Shown here: in pieces, positions 56,583 through 64,000 of the stretch
How the letters are laid out: every line of letters starts with the position of its first letter
Numbering within the stretch: the stretch's first letter is position 1
Assembly: GCA_963932465.1 (NCBI GenBank)
Contig: OZ010788.1
Coordinates: forward strand, 667,390,484-667,454,483
Source of the DNA: Maratus speciosus
Lineage: Eukaryota > Arthropoda > Arachnida > Araneae > Salticidae
Direction of reading: 5' to 3'
Length of the DNA: 64,000 bases
Position numbers and translations under genes: made by a program
The notes under the pieces: generated by a model
What the model was told of the DNA's origin: nothing
Databases searched by the model: none
The model's input: only the letters and a program-made list of their open reading frames with translations

Positions 56583-57076
56583 TTTTGATTATGCAAGTTT
56601 GGCTCTTGGAATTTTAAAAAGTTTTGTAGTCAAGTAAGACGAAAGGAACTGTTAAAATTTTGTGGTAGAAATGTTCGGAATTTGCTGGTGTTACTTATCA
56701 AGAGTTGGAAGGACCAATAATTACCATGTTAAATTAATGTATCTTTTTTCAGAAATAACCGAAGATATTAATTTAAAAAAAAATTATATCCATAATATAA
56801 ATAAATCTTAATAAAGTGAAGTCACATTTATAAACAGATAACCTTTAATAATTAATAATTAAGGACTTTACATTGTAATATCTAATACATAACAAAATAG
56901 GTGTTGCTATCCAACGTACTATTTATTCACAAATTAAAAGATGTAAAATACAGAGCTGCCAAGTCTCCGGCTTTTTGTATACCGGTATTTTAATACAGAA
57001 AATGTTGTTTTATTTAATTGGAACATTTCGTCGATTTAAGAGAATCATATTTTCTCTAAGATAATAGTGGTGTGCA

Positions 57077-57721
57077 TGTTAGAAATTGAATAATGATTTA
57101 CCGAAATTGCAAGACATGGTGAAATAATTACAGCTGTGTTTCAAGATTGCATTTGATAGATGAAATCTTATTTTATCTGAGTGAAGAGCAACTACCCATT
57201 TCCCTCTTTTCCCGTGCAGAGAGAGAAAAAAAAAAGGAATTTCCAACATCTGGTATACATAAAAGTGTTGCACAACGAGATGCAATAAGAAAGACTAATG
57301 AACTGAAAACTTTTCTTCCTTTTTTAGTCAGTCTCTAAATATATGCCCTAAGCAAAACACGCAGTGTGTCTGCGCTCTGAAAAACCTTAAAGATATATGT
57401 TAATTAAATATATAACTTTGAATGTAAATTTAATTTTAACTTTATCTATGTGCTTTTAATTAAATAGTGTAGTCCTGTGATCCTGTGCCCTCTTTTTGTT
57501 ACTGAGTGGAATATTTTCATGCTGGTTCACTTTGGATTTTTATAGCAGGTTGGATTACCTTACGCGGATTCAATCAACGCTGAAAATAAAGGTAGGAGCA
57601 TGCCAATTTTATCTTTCTCCTTTTTTGTGAAGATGTTAAAAGGGAAAACATTATTTTCTAAATATAATTCATGAAGAGAAGCTCAGTTATTTAACTGCCG
57701 TGATTTCACAATAAAAATTCA
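57077..57721 (+). repeat. 5' LTR of the copia element
   Basis: Starts TGTTAGAAATTGAATAATG and ends AATAAAAATTCA. The short open frames seen in both LTRs are duplicates of each other and not genes. Confidence 0.95.
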
Positions 57722-57866
57722 AAAGATTATGAGACAGACTGAAGGCTGTGAACACGGCAAGTTACCGCTCTCTTCTATTTAAACTATTGTGACAATAAAT
57801 GAAAATAAACGAAAACTCTTGAAAGTTAAGAAACTAAAATAAAAGAAACCTTTTAAAGATAAAACA

Positions 57867-59141
57867 ATGGCCTCCTCCCTAAAAGAAACTTTTAATATCG
57901 AAAAATTAAATCCGCATAACTATGCCCAATGGAGTTTTAAAACCCAGATGCTCCTAATGAGGGAAGATTTATTTAATTATACACAGGATGACCCCCCAAC
58001 ACCACTAACTACTGAGTGGACTAAGCGAGATAATCGTGCTAGGGCTACAATTATATTAACTTTAGAAGACTCACAACTTATTTATGTGAAAAATGAAACG
58101 ACAGCCAAGACAACTTGGAATGTTTTAAAAACTATACACGAGCGCGCAAACCTTTCGAGCAAATTATATTTACTCAGAAAGTTATACAGTATAAAACTCG
58201 GGGAAAACGGAGATATGATAAGTCATATCGTAAAAATACTAGAAACAGCCGACAGATTAAAGGCGATAGGGGAAGAAATTAAGGACACGCATTTATCCGC
58301 GTTACTTTTATGCTCCCTCCCACCGAGTTATGATACTTTGATTATCGCACTTGAAGCGAGAAATGAAGAGGAGTTAAACTCTGAATTTATAAAAGGAAAA
58401 TTGACCGATGAGTATCAAAGGAGACAAGATAGCTCTAATAATACGTCGCGCGAAAATGCGTACAAAGCAGAAAAAAATAATACTAAACCACAATATCGCA
58501 AACAAGAACAAAATATGTTTTGTACATATTGTAAAAGACGAAATCACATAAAATTAAATTGTTGGTTCCTTAAGAATAAAAATTCAAATTCTAAAAACCA
58601 AACAATGAATAAAGGGAGACAGAATGCTGCATTATGTTCTGAAACGAACAAAATCACTCCGGAAGTAGAAGTACAAACAAACACACAGACTCTGGGGAAT
58701 AGTAGCAAAGAAAACAAAACCACTCTAGATACAAAGGTGTCTCAAAACAATTGTTCTTTTTACGCGAACATTGAAAATAAATCTACCTGGATAATTGATT
58801 CAGGGAGCTCTTCACACCTTTGTAACGACATAAACCTATTCAGTGACATTGATACAAATAATAAGAACACAGTCACGATTGCAAACGGAAAAATTCTTGC
58901 TTCACACGGGACAGGCACAATAAAATTACAAACACAATCAAACGACATTACTTTAAATGAAGTTTTGTACGTGCCAGAAATACAGTCAAATTTAATGTCT
59001 GTTAATAAAGCAGTGAAGCATGGGTGTAAACTCATTTTTGAAAACGAAACCTGTAAATTAATCCAAAACGGCATAACCTTTATAGAAGGGAAAATTAAAG
59101 GTAATTTATATGAAGTAGACCTTTACAAACATAACAAGTAA
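57867..59141 (+). CDS. Copia Gag and protease (ORF1)
   Basis: 424 residues. The N-terminal part (about 1-190) has the copia Gag pattern: FNIEKLNPHNYAQWSFKTQM, later SKLYLLRKLYSIKL and LLCSLPPSYDTLI. It would form the cytoplasmic particle that packages element RNA. A CX2CX4HX4C zinc knuckle is at C219-C232 (CTYCKRRNHIKLNC). The aspartic protease follows with WIIDSGSSSHLC, catalytic D311, and LYVPEIQSNLMSV. The frame stops at TAA 59139-59141, just before the expected pre-integrase zinc finger. The start at 57867 is the first ATG (AACAATGGCC), 145 bp after the LTR. In most copia elements Gag and Pol are one frame, so the stop is either a mutation or a recoding site. Confidence 0.93.
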   Translation: MASSLKETFNIEKLNPHNYAQWSFKTQMLLMREDLFNYTQDDPPTPLTTEWTKRDNRARATIILTLEDSQLIYVKNETTAKTTWNVLKTIHERANLSSKLYLLRKLYSIKLGENGDMISHIVKILETADRLKAIGEEIKDTHLSALLLCSLPPSYDTLIIALEARNEEELNSEFIKGKLTDEYQRRQDSSNNTSRENAYKAEKNNTKPQYRKQEQNMFCTYCKRRNHIKLNCWFLKNKNSNSKNQTMNKGRQNAALCSETNKITPEVEVQTNTQTLGNSSKENKTTLDTKVSQNNCSFYANIENKSTWIIDSGSSSHLCNDINLFSDIDTNNKNTVTIANGKILASHGTGTIKLQTQSNDITLNEVLYVPEIQSNLMSVNKAVKHGCKLIFENETCKLIQNGITFIEGKIKGNLYEVDLYKHNK

Positions 59142-61849
59142 ACTATGCGAATTTAGCTCATCAATGCAAGAATAAAAACTGTATTGAACTCATGCATAGG
59201 AGATTCGGACACAGAGATATAAATGCTTTAAAGCAACTGCAAACTAAAAGTTTAGCAACAGGTTTTAATATGGAAAATTGTAAACATGAAGTAATATGCG
59301 AAAGTTGCATAAAATGTAAATTAACAAATGCTCCGTATCCTAAACAAGCTACAAACAAAGCTAGTAAAATTCTCGATTTGGTTCATTCTGATGTATGTGG
59401 CCCGATGCCAACAGAAAGTATGGGAGGAAAGAAATTCTTTCTCACATTTACTGATGATTTCAGTAGATTTACAATGGTATTTCTTTTATCAAAGAAAAGT
59501 GAAGTCATCACTAAACTAAAAGAGTACGTAGCCATAACGAAAAATAAATTCGGTCGCAATATAAAGGAATTAAGAACTGACAACGGCGGGGAATATATCA
59601 GTGATGAGATAGAAAATTACTTAAAAGAAGCAGATATACACCATCAGCTAACCGTGCCAAATTCTCCAGCTCAAAACGGTGTTTCGGAGAGGAAGAATCG
59701 TACACTAGTTGAAATGACGCGATGCCTGTTATCAGAAGCGAAACTACCTCAGAAGTTTTGGGGTGAAGCTCTAAATACAGCGGTATACTTAACTAATCGA
59801 CTCCCCACGAAAGCTCACAATTCTACTCCATACCAATTATGGACAAATAAAATACCGGATTTAAGCAACATTAGAATGTTTGGCTGCAAAGCTTACGCTT
59901 ATCTCGACAAATCCCAAAGAGGAAAACTTGATGATAAAGCGATTGAAGGAATTTTTGTCGGTTACGACAATAGATCTAAAAGTTATAGGATCTATACTGG
60001 TAATAATAAAATTATACGAGCAAGAACCGTCAAATTTCTAGAAAACTTTAATTCAAACACAACACCAAATTTAAATCTGAAAAATGATAGCGAAGTTCAG
60101 AAACAACCCGAAAAAGCAGGGGAAAATTCCTCAGAAATTATAATAAGTATGCAGGAAAAAAAACAAACAGACAGTGAGGAAAATACAACAAATGAACCTA
60201 GAAGATCACAAAGATCGAATAGAGGTGTTCCACCAGACAGACTCGCATACATTACTAAAGAAAATAAAATTATAGAGCCGAAAAATTTCGAAGATATTAA
60301 AAATCTAAACAATCCACATGAGAAAAACCAATGGTACGAAGCAACTAGTGAAGAAATTGCTTCATTAATAAAAAATAACACCTGGGATCTAGTTGATCCT
60401 CCACCAGGCGTAAAAGTAATTGGAAATAAGTGGGTTTTTACGGTTAAATATAATTCAAATGGAGAAATTAATAAATACAAAGCGCGTTTGGTAGCGAAAG
60501 GCTATTCTCAAAAATTTGGTAGTGACTATTATGAAACCTTTGCACCAGTAGTAGCCTATACAACGCTAAGAGCATTTCTAGCGTGTGCAGCTCACAAAAA
60601 CTTAAATGTAAACCATTTAGATATTAAAACCGCGTTTCTCCATGGAAATTTAGAAGAAGTTGTTTATATGTCGCAACCAGAAGGACATATTAAACCGGGT
60701 GAAGAAAATAAAGTATGTAAGCTAAGAAAGGCTATATATGGCCTAAAACAAGCAGCAAGAGCATGGAATATTAAAATAGCTGAAAGTTTAAACAAACTAG
60801 GTTTTGTGCAAAGCACCGCTGATCCATGTCTCTTCACACGAGAAACTAACGGAAATAAAACTTATATCATCATTTATGTCGACGATCTGTTAATTTCAGG
60901 AGATACTAAGGAAATAAATGAAATAATGAAACAACTTAGTAAAGAATACGAAGTGAAAAATTTAGGTATGGTAAATTACTACTTAGGCATAAACATAAAA
61001 AGAATTAAAGAAGGAACTTATGCACTCGATCAGGAAAATAAAATAAAAGAACTGATTGAAAAATTTAATTTAAAGGACTCTAAACCTTGTGATACTCCGA
61101 TGGAGGCAGGTTACTTAAACTTAGATGACGATGAAAATTTACTACCTAATAATCATAAGTATAGACAAGCCATAGGGGCATTGCTATACATAGCTACGAT
61201 AACTCGTCCAGATATTTCAGCTGCTATTAACATCCTTAGTCGCAGAAATGAGAAACCAAGAGAAAAAGACTGGAGGGCAGTCAAGAGGGTTATAAGATAT
61301 TTAAAAACAACACAAGAATTAAAATTAGTTATAAGCAATGAATATGATCCGATTCTGACGACATTTGCAGATTCAGATTGGGCAGGAGATAAAAGTGATC
61401 GAAAATCAACCACAGGAAATTTAAGTAAATTAGGAAATGCAGCGATTTCCTGGTCAACAAAAAAGCAAAACTCAGTTGCATTATCATCTGCTGAGGCTGA
61501 GTATATTTCCGCAGCCACATCAGCACAAGAAACCATATGGTTGATAAAGCTATTAAAGGATCTAGATTTAAACCAAAACCTACCAATTATTCTGTATGAG
61601 GATAATGTGTCATGCATCAAGATGACTCAAAATTATAAACATCATTCAAAAACAAAGCACGTGGATATCAAATTTAATTCAATTAAAGATTTACGAGAGA
61701 AGGGAATCATAGAATTAGAATATTGTCCCAGTAAGGAAATGACTGCAGACATCTTTACGAAGCCCCTTCCCAAACCTGACTTTATCAAACACAGAGACAA
61801 CTTGAACTTAAGAACTATTGCAACTTCAGAAATCAAGCAGGGGTGTTAG
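59135..61849 (+). CDS. Copia integrase, reverse transcriptase and RNase H (ORF2)
   Basis: Open from 59135 in the -1 frame relative to ORF1; the first ATG is at 59192 (885 residues from there). The upstream codons read VNYANLAHQCKNKNCIEL, expected copia sequence, so the true junction is probably a frame change in 59135-59141 rather than a new start. Numbering from MHRRFGH: pre-integrase finger H7, C37-C42; integrase D67, D130 and E166 (DD35E); reverse transcriptase NHLDIKTAFL with D477, YGLKQAARAW and YVDD at 562-565. RNase H has D727, E768, D804 and D853, with TADIFTKPLP near the end. Everything needed for cDNA synthesis and integration is present. The stop TAG (61847-61849) lies inside the 3' LTR. 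Confidence 0.94.
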   Translation, partial: QVNYANLAHQCKNKNCIELMHRRFGHRDINALKQLQTKSLATGFNMENCKHEVICESCIKCKLTNAPYPKQATNKASKILDLVHSDVCGPMPTESMGGKKFFLTFTDDFSRFTMVFLLSKKSEVITKLKEYVAITKNKFGRNIKELRTDNGGEYISDEIENYLKEADIHHQLTVPNSPAQNGVSERKNRTLVEMTRCLLSEAKLPQKFWGEALNTAVYLTNRLPTKAHNSTPYQLWTNKIPDLSNIRMFGCKAYAYLDKSQRGKLDDKAIEGIFVGYDNRSKSYRIYTGNNKIIRARTVKFLENFNSNTTPNLNLKNDSEVQKQPEKAGENSSEIIISMQEKKQTDSEENTTNEPRRSQRSNRGVPPDRLAYITKENKIIEPKNFEDIKNLNNPHEKNQWYEATSEEIASLIKNNTWDLVDPPPGVKVIGNKWVFTVKYNSNGEINKYKARLVAKGYSQKFGSDYYETFAPVVAYTTLRAFLACAAHKNLNVNHLDIKTAFLHGNLEEVVYMSQPEGHIKPGEENKVCKLRKAIYGLKQAARAWNIKIAESLNKLGFVQSTADPCLFTRETNGNKTYIIIYVDDLLISGDTKEINEIMKQLSKEYEVKNLGMVNYYLGINIKRIKEGTYALDQENKIKELIEKFNLKDSKPCDTPMEAGYLNLDDDENLLPNNHKYRQAIGALLYIATITRPDISAAINILSRRNEKPREKDWRAVKRVIRYLKTTQELKLVISNEYDPILTTFADSDWAGDKSDRKSTTGNLSKLGNAAISWSTKKQNSVALSSAEAEYISAATSAQETIWLIKLLKDLDLNQNLPIILYEDNVSCIKMTQNYKHHSKTKHVDIKFNSIKDLREKGIIELEYCPSKEMTADIFTKPLPKPDFIKHRDNLNLRTIATSEIKQGC

Positions 61850-62488
61850 AAATTGAATAATGATTTACCGAAATTGCAAGACATGGTGAAATAATTACAG
61901 CTGTGTTTCAAGATTGCATTTGATAGATGAAATCTTATTTTATCTGAGTGAAGAGCAACTACCCATTTCCCTCTTTTCCCGTGCAGAGAGAGAAAAAAAA
62001 AAGGAATTTCCAACATCTGGTATACATAAAAGTGTTGCACAACGAGATGCAATAAGAAAGACTAATGAACTGAAAACTTTTCTTCCTTTTTTAGTCAGTC
62101 TCTAAATATATGCCCTAAGCAAAACACGCAGTGTGTCTGCGCTCTGAAAAACCTTAAAGATATATGTTAATTAAATATATAACTTTGAATGTAAATTTAA
62201 TTTTAACTTTATCTATGTGCTTTTAATTAAATAGTGTAGTCCTGTGATCCTGTGCCCTCTTTTTGTTACTGAGTGGAATATTTTCATGCTGGTTCACTTT
62301 GGATTTTTATAGCAGGTTGGATTACCTTACGCGGATTCAATCAACGCTGAAAATAAAGGTAGGAGCATGCCAATTTTATCTTTCTCCTTTTTTGTGAAGA
62401 TGTTAAAAGGGAAAACATTATTTTCTAAATATAATTCATGAAGAGAAGCTCAGTTATTTAACTGCCGTGATTTCACAATAAAAATTCA
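61844..62488 (+). repeat. 3' LTR of the copia element
   Basis: Same length and sequence as the 5' LTR as far as I can read. Its first six bases also carry the pol stop codon. Confidence 0.95.
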
Positions 62489-62821
62489 ATAGTGCAAAAA
62501 GCCGGAGACTTGGCAGCTCTGAAAATAAACATATGAATAAAATAAATCTCTACGTTTCGGTTTAATCTACGTTTCTTCTTCAGGAGTAAAATTTTCTAAA
62601 ATGTTGGACTGTTTACCAATTTGAATTAGATTTTTTAAGATGTAGTATATAAAGTATTTTTGTCGATTTATATTTTTGTAAATTTTACTCCTGAAGAAGT
62701 TTTTAATTATTAAGCCGAAACCTAGAGATTTATTTTATTCATATGTTTATTTTACATCTTTTAATTTGTGAATAAATAGTACGCTGGATAGCGACACTTA
62801 TTTTGTTATGTATCAGATATC

Positions 62822-63192
62822 CTTTATTTGTTTATTTTTTAAATCTGGAGTAAAAACCACTTTTAAATAACAAAAAACTTCCATTTTTCCATAGAAAAAC
62901 TTTCCAATAAAATTTATGTGCCTGTGTTAGTAACAAATGTTCACTTCAGATTGATCAGGAATATGTGTAAAATAATTAGGCAAAATTACAAACAATAATA
63001 CGTAGGTAGCTTCTATTAAATGTACACAGAAGTTCAAAAAACAACATTTTGAGAAAAATGAATTTAAAGTTTATGTCATGTTTATGTACGATACAAACAA
63101 ACTGAATTACTAAAAAAAAAATTAACTTTTTGTTGTCGTAGAAGCAAAAGTAATATACCATTCGAAAGGTTAAAAAATAAAGAATTCAAATT
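62822..63192. other. No gene seen
   Basis: AT-rich spacer right of the nested element. Confidence 0.5.
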
Positions 63193-63193
63193 A

Positions 63194-63390
63194 CAGTAGA
63201 GTGCCGATTATCGGAGCTCCAATTAACCGAACTTCCAATTATGCGAATAGCCTATTTCTCTCAAAAAAAAAATAAAATCTAACCGAACTTCCAATCAACC
63301 GAACAGCCTATTTCTCTCAATTTTTTTTTAAATCGAACTTCCAATTATCCAAACATCCTGTTTCTCTCATTTTTTCATGTGAAATTGAAT
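63194..63390 (+). mobile_element. One-ended Tigger/pogo-like fragment
   Basis: CAGTAGAGTGCCGATTATCG after TA, then a repeated motif CCGAACTTCCAAT with GCCTATTTCTCTC (three times). The matching right end is not found in the window. Confidence 0.55.
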
Positions 63391-64000
63391 TCTCGATTAG
63401 TGTGTCGTAGGAGTCACAACAAGAGAATAAAAAACTTGGGAAAGGGGGTGAAATGAAAGCGAATGCTCTGAAAATGGCCCAAGTCCATCACATAACAAGG
63501 CCTTTCAATGTTTGGAAACTTTAGACATGTGTTTGGATATTTTAGAAGAATTCGATATATGGCAGCATTGAAAAGAATGTCTTTTTTGAAGCAAGCAATA
63601 ATCGAAAGCTTTTTTGCTTAAATTATAATCTCTGGAGCACAGGAAATGATAAAAAGAGAAAACGAAAATTTTAAATGGTAAAAAAGAAACAAAAAAAAAA
63701 TTAAAATATGCCAACACTAACTGGTACTGCCAGTCCTATGCCTGGATAAAGTATGAAGGTTTTAGTATGGTCAGGAATTCAAATTGTCAGTCCACAAAGC
63801 GTTATAAGAAAGCGAACAAACTTAATGCTGGAATCAGGCGTAAATTAATACAGTTGCGCCATCTTGTGGACGGAGTGATAATTCACATACGCGGGCTTTT
63901 AGCACGGCGCGTATTTTCTAAATCTTCAGTCACTCGTGGATATGAGTTTTGTTTGCCACATTTATTGCAAAATAATGGCATAGCGAGGAGGGCATCCAGA
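63391..64000. other. No gene recognised
   Basis: Somewhat less AT-rich toward the window end; no open frame or terminal repeat seen. Confidence 0.4.

Larger units (their letters stand above)
57077..62488 (+). mobile_element. Full-length Ty1/copia LTR retrotransposon
   Basis: 645-bp LTRs (57077-57721 and 61844-62488), TGTTAG to ATTCA, with no difference found on reading. Total length is 5412 bp. The internal part carries gag-protease and integrase-RT-RNase H in two frames. AGCAGGGG just before the 3' LTR is a short polypurine tract. GTGCA lies directly left of the 5' LTR and again at 62492-62496, three bases beyond the 3' LTR, so the target duplication is slightly irregular. Matching LTRs point to a recent insertion. 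Confidence 0.96.
56951..62521. mobile_element. CAGAGCTGCCAAG miniature element split by copia
   Basis: Perfect 27-bp TIRs starting CAGAGCTGCCAAGTCTCCGG and ending in the complement at 62521. Target duplication AAAATA at 56945-56950 and 62522-62527. Own sequence is about 159 bp. The GCTGCCAA core links it to the CATAGCTGCCAAC family. Confidence 0.9.
56877..62821. mobile_element. Outermost palindromic element of a three-level nest
   Basis: ~70-bp arms with few mismatches, 56877-56950 and 62749-62821, reading TCTAATACATAACAAAATAG and its complement. A second internal arm pair (ATATGAATAAAATAAATCTC at 62531 with the complement near 62730) and CTTCAGGAGTAAAATTTT lie on the right. Without insertions the element would be about 370 bp. 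Confidence 0.82.

Noticed and set aside
57079..57338. Small genes in the LTR (68 and 63 codons)
   Set aside because: Duplicated exactly in the other LTR, on opposite strands, without domain features.
61153..61620. 155-codon minus-strand frame
   Set aside because: Shadow of the RNase H coding region on the other strand.

Overview
The window reads as AT-rich, repeat-saturated nuclear DNA of an invertebrate, most likely an arthropod. The support is indirect: a full-length Ty1/copia element with arthropod-like layout, an intact Tc3-like transposon, a Penelope-like remnant, many TTAA-flanked miniature elements, and Helentron-type elements with a GTCY-like microsatellite. I see no bacterial operons, no CRISPR array, no rRNA, and no convincing intact host gene. 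All long open frames belong to transposable elements. Genus or order cannot be named from this sequence.

Layout. 0-9 kb: a palindromic miniature element, two elements with GGTGCGTTCGTA termini, several TTAA elements, two tRNA-like sequences (one folds as a tRNA-Thr(TGT)), a pogo/Tigger-like element nested in another terminal-inverted-repeat (TIR) element, a ~65-bp minisatellite, and an inverted dimer of a tRNA-like repeat flanked by a 13-bp target duplication. 9-18 kb: a duplicated segment whose copies are interrupted by different insertions, including a four-level nest and a 4.17-kb TIR element. 18-24 kb: mostly TTAA elements. 24-27 kb: an intact Tc3-like transposon inside a larger TIR element. 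27-34 kb: miniature elements, a palindromic element carrying a Penelope fragment, and a second copy of a TTAA element that preserves an empty site. 34.7-42.4 kb: an array of about six diverged copies of one segment carrying a conserved but broken reading frame; one copy is split by a 2.1-kb element full of ~145-bp tandem repeats. 43-46 kb: a TIR element and a decayed Tc1/mariner transposon. 49.6-51.3 kb: a dimeric satellite-like tandem array, followed by a longer-period array cut up by insertions to about 56 kb. 56.9-62.8 kb: a copia retrotransposon with apparently identical 645-bp LTRs inside a 159-bp miniature element, itself inside a palindromic element.

The strongest result is that the order of many insertions can be read off directly, because paralogous copies inside the same window keep the empty sites: TTAA insertions at 20.2, 15.8 and 35.1 kb, the 4.17-kb element at 11.6 kb, and the miniature elements at 54.8 and 57.0 kb. 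The two elements that look capable of activity, on their own or with a helper, are the Tc3-like transposon (transposase open, TIRs matched) and the copia element (LTRs matched, but with one frame break before the pre-integrase domain).
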